DNA from: Cyanobacteriota bacterium | GTDB lineage: Bacteria; Cyanobacteriota; Cyanobacteriia; Phormidesmidales; Phormidesmidaceae | Direction: 5' to 3' | Assembly: GCA_027483425.1 (NCBI GenBank) | Contig: JAIXUR010000058.1 | Location: forward strand, 1 to 5,791 | DNA: 5,791 nucleotides | In this document: positions 1-5,561 of the stretch, one piece after another | Layout of the letters: the number at the start of each line of letters is the position of its first letter | How positions within the stretch are numbered: the first letter of the stretch is position 1 | Made by a program: the position numbers and the translations under genes | The notes under the pieces: model-generated | The model's database searches: none | The model's input: only the letters and a program-made list of their open reading frames with translations | What the model was told of the DNA's origin: nothing

Positions 1-680
1 GGGTCGATAACCCCCACCTGCCCCACAGCCGGTTGATTCTGCTCGAGAACAGCTCCGGCGGCAACAACGGCGCGGCGATCGCGCCCGAGTATTTTGCCGC
101 GATCAGCGCCCTGGCGCAGCAACACCAGCTCAGGGTGCATCTGGATGGAGCGCGGCTGTTCAATGCGGTTACGGCCCTAGGCGTCGACCCCACCGCCATT
201 ACTACCGCCGTCGACTCGGTCAGCGTGTGCCTCAGCAAGGGGCTGTGTGCCCCCGTGGGCTCGGTGCTGGTGGGTAGTGAGGCGTTTATTCACCAAGCTC
301 GCCGTCACCGCAAGCTGCTGGGGGGTGGCATGCGCCAGGCCGGGGGGCTGGCGGCAGCGGGCATTCTTGCCCTCAAGACCATGACCCAGCGGTTGCAGAT
401 CGACCACGACAACGCCCAGGCCCTGGCCCAGGGGTTAGCGACTATCCCCGGCATTGAACTCGACCCCCAGGTGGTGGAGACCAATATGGTGTTCTTTGAC
501 CTGGCGGATGGGGTGGCGATCGCCCCCGAGCAGCTAATCCAAGCCCTGAAGGTCGACTACGGGCTGTACCTGGGTGGCTACGGCAATCGCACCCTGCGGG
601 CCGTCACCCACTACTGGATTGAGCCCCCCCAGGTCGAGCGCCTAGTCGATGCCATCCGCACCCTCCTCAAAGCGGCCTAG
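1..680 (+). CDS. ltaE: Low-specificity L-threonine aldolase, 5'-truncated by the window edge
   Basis: PLP-dependent fold-type I enzyme that cleaves L-threonine or L-allo-threonine to glycine and acetaldehyde in the cytoplasm. The frame is open from base 3, so 225 residues are visible and the N-terminal third is missing (E. coli LtaE is about 333 aa). A TTG at 33 is internal, not the start: the preceding codons (VDNPHLPHSR) match the family region just before the LEN motif. Visible family signatures are HLDGARLFNAV (Asp and Arg of the cofactor/substrate site), SVCLSKGLCAPVGS with the PLP-binding Lys at codon 237-239, and GGGMRQAGGLAAAGILAL followed by the LQIDHDNAQ segment. Where E. coli has ENTHN, this protein reads ENSSGGNNGAA, a small insertion and local divergence beside the active site. 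The stop is TAG at 678-680. The assignment rests on remembered family motifs and is strong; the in vivo substrate preference is not shown. Confidence 0.93.
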   Translation, partial: VDNPHLPHSRLILLENSSGGNNGAAIAPEYFAAISALAQQHQLRVHLDGARLFNAVTALGVDPTAITTAVDSVSVCLSKGLCAPVGSVLVGSEAFIHQARRHRKLLGGGMRQAGGLAAAGILALKTMTQRLQIDHDNAQALAQGLATIPGIELDPQVVETNMVFFDLADGVAIAPEQLIQALKVDYGLYLGGYGNRTLRAVTHYWIEPPQVERLVDAIRTLLKAA

Positions 681-685
681 TTATA

Positions 686-721
686 CCCACCCACCCACTA
701 CCCACCCACCACCACCACCCC
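686..721 (-). repeat. C-rich tract; minus-strand G-quadruplex motif
   Basis: Five CCC runs at 686-688, 690-692, 694-696, 701-703 and 705-707 are separated by loops of 1, 1, 4 and 1 base. CCA triplets and a CCCC run at 718-721 follow. Read on the minus strand this is five G3 runs with very short loops, a near-ideal intramolecular G4 motif. It starts 5 bp after the aldolase stop and lies about 75-110 bp before the cobH start. During rightward transcription the G-rich strand is the template, so a folded G4 could slow or terminate RNA polymerase. The motif is seen directly; any function is inference. Confidence 0.8.
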
Positions 722-729
722 TCGCCCCA

Positions 730-758
730 TTGCGCTACTACCCAGACCTGGCTACACT
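730..758 (+). promoter_or_regulatory. Possible promoter for the CobH-type gene
   Basis: TTGCGC (730-735) and TACACT (753-758) are separated by 17 bp and resemble sigma70-type -35 and -10 boxes. The -10 matches TATAAT at 4 of 6 positions and the -35 matches only the TTG. The start codon at 796 would lie about 30 nt downstream of the expected transcription start. This is a pattern match only. Confidence 0.3.
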
Positions 759-795
759 TAGCCCAGCCATCTCAATCCCCACTTCCCCCGCTGCT

Positions 796-1416
796 ATGGA
801 ATGGCACGTCACCGATGCCCAAAGCCTACGAATCATTGACTCCGAAATTGGCGACCACAGTTTTTCGCCCTCGGAGTACGAAATTGTGCGCCGGGTCATC
901 TATGCCACCGCAGACTTCGACTTTAAAGACCATATCCACTTTTCCGACCAGGCCCTGCAATCGGGGGCGGCGGCCCTGGCGGCCCGTACCACCATCATGG
1001 TAGATGTGCCCATGGTCCAGGTGGGCATTACCCCCAGCATTCAGAGCACCTTTGCCAACCCGGTCTACTGCAGCATGGATGCCCTGACCCGGCCCCAAAA
1101 GGGTAAAAGCCAAACATCATGGGGAATCGAAACCCTGGCCCAGCGCTACCCCGAAGGCATTTTTGTGATCGGGGCCTCCGAGGCGGCCCTGGCCACCCTG
1201 GTCGATCTGATAGAAGCTGAGAAGGTGCGGCCTGCCCTGGTGGTGGCGACCCCCGCCGGGTTTATTGACACGGCGATTATTAAAGATCGCCTGCAAGACA
1301 CCATGGTGCCCCACGTGTCCATTGGTGGCCGCAAGGGCAGTGCCGTAGTCGCCGCCGCCATCGTCAACGGCCTCGTCGATCTAGCCTGGCAAGCCTACGG
1401 CAAAGATAGTCCCTAA
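796..1416 (+). CDS. cobH: Precorrin-8X methylmutase (CobH/CbiC family)
   Basis: Cytoplasmic corrin-ring enzyme that moves the C-11 methyl of precorrin-8X (or its cobalt form) to C-12, giving hydrogenobyrinic or cobyrinic acid, for cobalamin or pseudocobalamin synthesis. The 206-aa product is close to the usual family length of about 210. Start 796 is chosen because homology begins at MEWHVTDAQSLRIIDSEIG. The frame is open back to 649, but that stretch translates the low-complexity C-rich tract (Thr/His/Pro) and overlaps the aldolase. No Shine-Dalgarno is visible. Family segments are VRRVIYATADFDF (31-43), VDVPMVQVGI (69-78), ATPAGFIDTA (151-160) and a C-terminal RKGSAVVAAAIVNGLVDLAW. Oddity: CbiC proteins normally read VIHTTADFDY, with a catalytic His (His43 in Pseudomonas denitrificans CobH). 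Here the position is Tyr36 (codon 901-903). I recall cyanobacterial homologues with the same Tyr, so this may be a clade trait. Family membership is firm; catalytic competence is less certain. Confidence 0.9.
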   Translation: MEWHVTDAQSLRIIDSEIGDHSFSPSEYEIVRRVIYATADFDFKDHIHFSDQALQSGAAALAARTTIMVDVPMVQVGITPSIQSTFANPVYCSMDALTRPQKGKSQTSWGIETLAQRYPEGIFVIGASEAALATLVDLIEAEKVRPALVVATPAGFIDTAIIKDRLQDTMVPHVSIGGRKGSAVVAAAIVNGLVDLAWQAYGKDSP

Positions 1417-1475
1417 GGCCCTGGCCCCAGGAGATTGGGGTAACGACTCGGGGTTTACTGAGGATCGGAGCGACG

Positions 1476-1582
1476 CTAGAGCACCGGTACAGTAGGGTTA
1501 AAAACCCGGTTTGTTCGTCGCTTCGCTCACGATATGACTTGCATGCGGGCCGAGAAACCGGGTTTCTGTACCGACGTTCTAG
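1476..1582. repeat. Imperfect long inverted repeat between convergent genes
   Basis: The left arm 1476-1492 pairs with 1566-1582 (14 of 17 positions), including a perfect CGGTACAG/CTGTACCG outer pair (1485-1492 with 1566-1573). A second perfect 11-bp pair, AAACCCGGTTT (1502-1512) with AAACCGGGTTT (1555-1565), lies inside it. A 9-nt bulge (1493-1501) separates the two stems on the left only, and the loop is 42 nt. The right arm contains the TAG stop of the minus-strand transporter (1579-1581). The whole could fold into a long stem-loop in either transcript and so act as a bidirectional terminator. The nested AAACCGGGTTT core also resembles short dispersed palindromes I recall from cyanobacterial intergenic regions. 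The pairing is seen; function and repeat-family status are inferred. Confidence 0.75.
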
Positions 1583-3816
1583 GCCAGGAGTTTTCGCACT
1601 TCCTGTTGGGCCTGGGCCAAGCACTCGGCCAAGAACCCGGCACTAAAGGCATCTAAAGCGGCCGCGGCCTGGGGGTGTTCTTGTTGCATACGTGCTAAAT
1701 CAGCGGTGGCTAAGCCATAGATGACGCTGCGCTGATCGGCGATCGCCGTGTGCCCATAGGGGGTGCCGGTGTAAAACTCCACTGCGCCCATGACAGTGCC
1801 TGCACTGGCGGTCAGTAGGCGTTGGCTACCGCCGCTGGCTAACGGTGTACTGATGCTGATCTGACCAGACTCCAGAAAATAAAGCTGATCGGGGGATTTT
1901 GCCTGCTCAAACAGGAACTCTCCTGCCTCCAGAGATTGCCGCGTTAGGTACCCCATCACCACCGCCACCTGGGTCGGATCGCTAAACTGACGCTGCAGTT
2001 GCAGGGGTAAGGGCAAAAATCGCGATCGCCGCCAAGATATCCCCTCCAGCAACTGGTTTTCGCACCATTCCATACCCCGATCCAAATCGACGAACTGGTG
2101 GCACACCTCTGCCTCATCCCGAAGCGCCCCACCCCGTTTCAGCCGGGTGTAGAGAGAGGCATCGAGGTCGGTAAACACCAACGCAATCTCCTGCTGGGCC
2201 GCCAATTGCTCCATTTTGATAAAGCTCAGCACCGCCGACGAGTCAATGCCATTGACTAGGCGAAAATCTAGCACAATAAATCGCAACGGTTGCAGGTCAG
2301 ACTGATTGAGGCGATCGCGCACCTGGTTATAGAGCCGATTGGCGGAACCAAAGAAAATAAACCCCTGCAATTCAAGAATATAAATTTGCTCCCCCCGCTC
2401 TTGAATCGCCTTACGCTGGGTTTTAGGCCGCTGTACATGGCTTTGGTGGCTGGCCCCCGACAATACATGTTTAGCAACACTGATGCGGCTGTAATTGAGC
2501 AAAAACATGCCCATGGCCACCGCTAAGCCGACGGCAATCCCCTGCAATGGCCCAATTAACACCATGGCCAGCATAATTAAAACAACCATGGCATAGTCCT
2601 GGCGGGGCAGCCGAAACCAAGACTTCCACAGCCAATCCACAAACAATTCCAGACCCAGACAGATCAGTGTCCCCCCCACTACAAAGCGGGGAAAAAATCC
2701 CAGCAGGGCCACGCCTCGCCAGAGAATCAGACCTGAGAACCCGGCCACAAAGAGCCCTACTAATCGGTTTCGTACCCCCAAACGGTGGGTGCTAAGACTG
2801 GATAACGCAATGGAATGAAACCCGACAAAGCCACCGCCCAGACCAGAGCCTAGGTTGGTTATGCCCGTGGCTCGGAGTTCTTGATTGAGATCCAGTTCGC
2901 GTTTGACCACAATTTCGAGGCTAGTGGCATTTACCAGCATGGCCAAGGTCGAAATAATGATGGCCGTCAGAATAGTGCCAAACTGATGGCGCAACACTCC
3001 CCAGTCAGCTTGGGTCACGGCCATCAAGGTCGGTGGATGCCAGGGGGGCGGGGCAGCAAAGGGGCCAAGCAGGAGACCCGCTTCCTTCACCTCGGTCAGG
3101 GTTGTGCCGGTTACGGCCAAAAATAGGTAGAACAGGGCGATGCTGCCGGCAACCATGGCAGGCGTTACCCAGACCTGGTGGTGAAATCGGATCATGCCCG
3201 CCAGGTAGATGAGAGCAAAAATCGCGCCGGGCATCCATTTCAGCAATACATCCGGACGCGCCAGATCGCCCAGGGTGTAGGACTTCAGCATAAACGTCAT
3301 CGCCCCGGTGATTAACAACCACCCGGTACCCGCCAAAAATCCGCCAATGACAGGATAGGGAATATAACGAATCAAGTTACCTAACTTTAAAGCGCCCAGC
3401 AGGAAGGTCATTAACCCCGTCAACATCGTGGTGAGCGCGAGGGCGGCCAGCACCGTAGGCAAAGCCGCAGCGGGGTGATCGGCCGTCTCGGCCAAAATAG
3501 AGCCCACCATGTACTTCAAAAAAGGGATGGGGGCCTCTTGCAAGGTAGCCACCATGCCCAACAAAGAGCTCCAGAGCGAAAAGCCTAGCCCATTCACCGC
3601 CGCCCCCCACAGCCCCAGTTGAATCCCCTCTGGAACGTAGTCTTTCAGGTTGCCGGAGAAGATTAACCCGGCAAACGCCACCGAAAAGGTGACATTTTCA
3701 AGGGTGGTGATGGCCGCTACTAATATGCTAGACCATAGCCATTTCCACCCAGGCGGTTTCGACCAGCCTAGCCAGGGTGGTACTGGGCTAACCGGGGCAA
3801 GCTCTTTATTGTTCAT
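1579..3816 (-). CDS. SulP/SLC26-family anion transporter with STAS and cNMP-binding-like domains
   Basis: The 745-aa membrane protein has three parts. Residues about 25-442 are hydrophobic SulP transport segments. Residues about 470-580 form a STAS domain, with IVLDFRLVNGIDSSAVLSF at 514-532 carrying the usual Asp-Ser loop. Residues about 605-735 form a cNMP-binding-like beta-roll (LEAGEFLFEQAKSPDQLYFLESGQISI). SulP proteins carry sulfate, bicarbonate or other anions, usually with Na+ or H+. The segment GGGFVGFHSIALSSLSTHRLG (327-347) carries FHS where classical sulfate permeases and BicA tend to have SRS. It resembles the SulP-STAS-cNMP branch that includes yeast Vsb1/YGR125W, linked to vacuolar arginine uptake, so the substrate should not be assumed. 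In the cNMP domain GAVEFYTGTPYGHTAIA (677-693), the phosphate-binding Arg of the usual PRxA is Tyr, so cyclic-nucleotide binding is doubtful. The ATG at 3816 fits; the ribosome site is weak. The gene follows the pentapeptide gene by 114 bp on the same strand. Confidence 0.9.
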   Translation of the reverse strand: MNNKELAPVSPVPPWLGWSKPPGWKWLWSSILVAAITTLENVTFSVAFAGLIFSGNLKDYVPEGIQLGLWGAAVNGLGFSLWSSLLGMVATLQEAPIPFLKYMVGSILAETADHPAAALPTVLAALALTTMLTGLMTFLLGALKLGNLIRYIPYPVIGGFLAGTGWLLITGAMTFMLKSYTLGDLARPDVLLKWMPGAIFALIYLAGMIRFHHQVWVTPAMVAGSIALFYLFLAVTGTTLTEVKEAGLLLGPFAAPPPWHPPTLMAVTQADWGVLRHQFGTILTAIIISTLAMLVNATSLEIVVKRELDLNQELRATGITNLGSGLGGGFVGFHSIALSSLSTHRLGVRNRLVGLFVAGFSGLILWRGVALLGFFPRFVVGGTLICLGLELFVDWLWKSWFRLPRQDYAMVVLIMLAMVLIGPLQGIAVGLAVAMGMFLLNYSRISVAKHVLSGASHQSHVQRPKTQRKAIQERGEQIYILELQGFIFFGSANRLYNQVRDRLNQSDLQPLRFIVLDFRLVNGIDSSAVLSFIKMEQLAAQQEIALVFTDLDASLYTRLKRGGALRDEAEVCHQFVDLDRGMEWCENQLLEGISWRRSRFLPLPLQLQRQFSDPTQVAVVMGYLTRQSLEAGEFLFEQAKSPDQLYFLESGQISISTPLASGGSQRLLTASAGTVMGAVEFYTGTPYGHTAIADQRSVIYGLATADLARMQQEHPQAAAALDAFSAGFLAECLAQAQQEVRKLLA

Positions 3817-3856
3817 GGCCCACGTGTCAGAAATGCCAGGTATATGGATTCAGATC

Positions 3857-3880
3857 CCCCCGTAGGGGCACAACGCCTGA
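3857..3880. repeat. Small CCCC-GTA-GGGG hairpin, possible dispersed-repeat fragment
   Basis: A perfect CCCC (3858-3861) / GGGG (3865-3868) pair with a GTA loop lies in the 114-bp gap between the pentapeptide gene and the transporter. The following GTAGGGGCACAACGCC resembles short dispersed cyanobacterial repeats starting GTAGGGGC that I recall, but the matching second arm is not present here. It could be a relic repeat or an RNA hairpin in the transporter leader. Confidence 0.35.
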
Positions 3881-3930
3881 GCCCTCGAGAGGATCACAAT
3901 CCGTCGGTATTGTCGTGGCCAGACCGATCC

Positions 3931-4485
3931 CTAGCAGTCGCGGTTCTCGATCGCACCGTCGGGCATGGTGGTGTTACAAAACAGCACCAGACTGCGGTTA
4001 GTGCCGCGTAGATTGGCCCCGGTCAGGTTGGCTCCCTTCAGGTTGGCGGTGCCCAGGGTGACACTGAGCATCACCGCACCGCTCAAATTAGCATTCGACA
4101 GGTCAGCATTGTCTAGGTTCGCCTGGGTCATCTCAGCGTTCGAGAGATCGGCCCCTGTGAGGTTGGCCCCGGGCAAGTTTGCGCCGTTCATCTGAGCGTT
4201 AGTCAAAATAGCCCCGCTCAAATTGGCCCCTTCCATATCGCTGAGCATGAGATTGGTCTCGCTGAGGTCGGCCCCCACCAGGTTAGCCCCGGTCAGCACC
4301 GCAATTTTGAGGTTGGCACCGTGCAGGTCGGTGTGGTTGAGGTCGGCGTCATTGAGAATGCAAACCTGGCACTTTTTAGTGTCGAGCAACTTTTGCACAT
4401 CGTCAGGGATAGCGGCTTCGGCAGGGGCAAAGCTCACACCCCACAGCATGAGGGCGAGTGCCAGCATGGCCAGTAGGCGTTTCAT
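3931..4485 (-). CDS. Secreted pentapeptide-repeat protein
   Basis: The 184-aa product starts MKRLLAMLALALMLWGVSFAPAEA, a Sec-type signal peptide with a likely AEA|A cleavage after residue 24, so it should act in the thylakoid lumen or periplasm. A CxxC (Cys39, Cys42) follows. Next come 23 clear pentapeptides plus a weak 24th, residues 45-164, of the A(D/N)LxX type (NDADL, HGANL, TGANL and so on), predicting about six coils of a right-handed quadrilateral beta-helix. The tail SLVLFCNTTMPDGAIENRDC has Cys170 and a terminal Cys184. This layout recalls small secreted cyanobacterial pentapeptide proteins such as Rfr32 of Cyanothece; the biochemical role of that group is unknown. The frame is open to an ATG at 4551, but that extension lies partly in the inverted-repeat element and would put 22 residues before the signal peptide, so 4485 is preferred. 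The Shine-Dalgarno is weak. The four cysteines could form lumenal disulfides (inference). Confidence 0.88.
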   Translation of the reverse strand: MKRLLAMLALALMLWGVSFAPAEAAIPDDVQKLLDTKKCQVCILNDADLNHTDLHGANLKIAVLTGANLVGADLSETNLMLSDMEGANLSGAILTNAQMNGANLPGANLTGADLSNAEMTQANLDNADLSNANLSGAVMLSVTLGTANLKGANLTGANLRGTNRSLVLFCNTTMPDGAIENRDC

Positions 4486-4495
4486 AGTCTGCAAA

Positions 4496-4539
4496 AATCC
4501 TGTCTTTAAAGATAATGAGTTGTCGAGGGTGTTTGAAAA
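4496..4539 (-). promoter_or_regulatory. Possible promoter at the MITE edge for the pentapeptide gene
   Basis: Reading leftward, TTTCAA inside the element's terminal repeat (about 4533-4538) is followed 18 bp later by TATCTT (about 4509-4514). A CATTAT box overlaps it with shorter spacing. The transcription start would fall about 20 nt before the ATG at 4485. If real, the mobile element supplies the -35 box. Both hexamers are poor matches, so this is tentative. Confidence 0.2.
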
Positions 4540-4669
4540 GCCAGAGCACATGGGAGGTTATGGGGCAAAAGCAAGTCTAGCTGGCTCGTGGCTTCGGGCA
4601 TTGACGGGCCCTAGGGGTCATAGCACCGGGTCTCAGCACACCAGGACGATGTCCTTTTCAAACATCCTC
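4525..4669. mobile_element. MITE-like non-autonomous element, copy 1
   Basis: This 145-bp stretch is bounded by GAGGGTGTTTGAAAAG (4525-4540) and its inverted copy (4654-4669), with 15 of 16 positions matching. There is no transposase ORF. Just inside the left end, AGGTTAT (4555-4561) lies 14 nt from the terminal repeat. The same motif, inverted, has the same spacing at the right end of copy 2, so the two are opposite-facing relatives. No clear target duplication is seen (GTC on the left, TTC on the right), consistent with an older insertion. The TIR sequence resembles those of IS5-family elements, but the parent IS is not in the window. It occupies most of the gap between the pentapeptide and peptidase-like genes. 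Confidence 0.72.
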
Positions 4670-4719
4670 TTCATTATTCTCCCATTCAATGGAGTCACCC
4701 GATCGCCCAAACCAGGCCG

Positions 4720-5379
4720 CTAACTCCAGGTCAGCGGCGGCAATTGCCCCAGCCAAAATGCCTCGGGCTTAGGGCTATGGCGGCAGGGGGGCCAGTAGCT
4801 CAAGGCTTCGGCATCCAGGTGAGGGGGCGGCAGCGGCAGGTCTTGGGCCAGGCACAGGTGGGCGATCGCGCGGCGAAATTCGACCCCGTGGCCCGTCGAT
4901 CTCGCTACCCCGTGGGCCAACTCGTGGGCCACCACCCCCGGCCAATCGGCGGGCACAATGCGACCGGGGTCAACCATCAGGGTCATGGGGACGGTGCAAA
5001 GGTCTGGGCCGGGCCAAAAACCATCGTTACAAAACCCATCCACCCCCGCTTGGGGGGCAATGGGGGCCGCCAAGATCTGCACCCTGGGTCGCTCAGCGAC
5101 CTCAAAGCAATCCAGCCCATCGGTCAAAATGGCCTGGAGCCGCTGATTTACCTGGTGAATGTGCTGCCCAATCCAGGTCACCGTCTCCCCCGGTGGGTCG
5201 GCAATGTGGGCCAGGCTAATCCAGCTGGGCTGCACGGCCAAATCTCGCAGTACCCCCAGATACTGACTGCCGCGCCGGGCTAAATCGGTGTTGGGCCCAG
5301 GCGGTTGCTGCCAATGGTCGGCCTGGTAAAGGCTGGCTTGATCGAGGGGGGGCGGAAACGAGGGGCGATCGCGATCCAT
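4720..5379 (-). CDS. Putative HExxH zinc metallopeptidase (SprT-like motif), function unknown
   Basis: The 219-aa soluble protein has no signal peptide or membrane segment visible. Residues 149-175 read VVAHELAHGVARSTGHGVEFRRAIAHL. HELAH (His152, Glu153, His156) is a classic zinc-protease site, and His164 in GHGxEFRRAI is a likely third ligand. The HELAHx(7)H plus GHGxxF pattern is reminiscent of SprT-like and minigluzincin proteins. The N-terminal half (about 45-100) looks helical and carries no motif I recognise. GFCNDGFWPGPDLC (115-128) has two cysteines that could bind a metal or pair. The C-terminus is Pro-rich. The start ATG at 5379 is preceded by a GGGGCA/TGCCCC hairpin instead of a clear Shine-Dalgarno, and a HIP1 octamer (5365-5372) lies within the first codons. 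The family name is uncertain; a metal-dependent hydrolase is the best-supported reading. Confidence 0.75.
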   Translation of the reverse strand: MDRDRPSFPPPLDQASLYQADHWQQPPGPNTDLARRGSQYLGVLRDLAVQPSWISLAHIADPPGETVTWIGQHIHQVNQRLQAILTDGLDCFEVAERPRVQILAAPIAPQAGVDGFCNDGFWPGPDLCTVPMTLMVDPGRIVPADWPGVVAHELAHGVARSTGHGVEFRRAIAHLCLAQDLPLPPPHLDAEALSYWPPCRHSPKPEAFWLGQLPPLTWS

Positions 5380-5383
5380 AAGA

Positions 5384-5404
5384 GGGGCAAGGTGCCCCTA
5401 GGGG
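5384..5404 (-). promoter_or_regulatory. Palindrome/hairpin in the peptidase gene leader
   Basis: GGGGCA (5384-5389) and TGCCCC (5393-5398) form a perfect 6-bp stem with a 3-nt loop, 5-19 nt before the ATG of the minus-strand peptidase-like gene. It overlaps a second 10-bp palindrome, CCCCTAGGGG (5395-5404). A hairpin here would cover the place where a ribosome-binding site is expected, so it could modulate translation, or the palindrome could be an operator. Only the symmetry is seen. Confidence 0.4.
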
Positions 5405-5561
5405 CGGTGGCAGTGACCCAAATCTTCCCACACTATCTCTGCGATCGGTCAGCACCGAACACTTTAGCCCCTGGGTTTTCGATAGGCTAGGGCTAGTTAA
5501 TCACGGCTCCCTAGGCCGTTTTCCCGGCAATCACCAGCGCTGGTTCTGCTTACCCGCCTCA
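5405..5561. other. Divergent intergenic region, no gene seen
   Basis: Between the peptidase-like gene's leader (−) and the second MITE I find no credible coding frame, tRNA or rRNA. The region holds a GGCTAG direct repeat (5485-5495), an ACGGC/GCCGT stem followed by TTTT (5503-5522), and a perfect 12-bp palindrome ACCAGCGCTGGT (5533-5544). These are possible regulatory sites or repeat relics without a demonstrable role. Confidence 0.5.
5533..5544. promoter_or_regulatory. Perfect 12-bp palindrome ACCAGCGCTGGT
   Basis: A fully self-complementary 12-mer in the divergent intergenic region, 18 bp from copy 2 of the MITE. Dimeric regulators bind such sites, but no partner is identified and a chance palindrome is possible. 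Confidence 0.3.

Noticed and set aside
686..721. CCCA/CCA repeats as a CRISPR or tandem-repeat array
   Set aside because: The units are only 3-4 bp, without spacers; it is simple sequence.
649..795. N-terminal extension of the CobH-type ORF from ATG 649
   Set aside because: It overlaps the aldolase, translates the low-complexity C-rich tract, and homology starts at 796.
4486..4551. Upstream ATG (4551) as start of the pentapeptide protein
   Set aside because: The extra 22 residues precede a typical signal peptide and derive largely from the inverted-repeat element.
3965..4723. Plus-strand ORFs with repeated RLAP-like segments opposite the pentapeptide gene
   Set aside because: The periodicity simply mirrors the pentapeptide codons on the other strand; there is no independent start signal or family match.
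4744..5283. 179-aa plus-strand ORF opposite the peptidase-like gene
   Set aside because: It is antisense to a protein with a clear HExxH site and its translation is low-information Gly/Pro/Arg-rich sequence typical of a shadow frame.
1579..5379. The three minus-strand genes as one operon or novel system
   Set aside because: Gaps of 114 bp and 234 bp, the second containing a MITE, and unrelated predicted roles argue against a single functional unit.
5503..5523. ACGGC/GCCGT stem plus TTTT as a rightward terminator
   Set aside because: The stem is only 5 bp, and no plus-strand gene ends upstream for it to serve.
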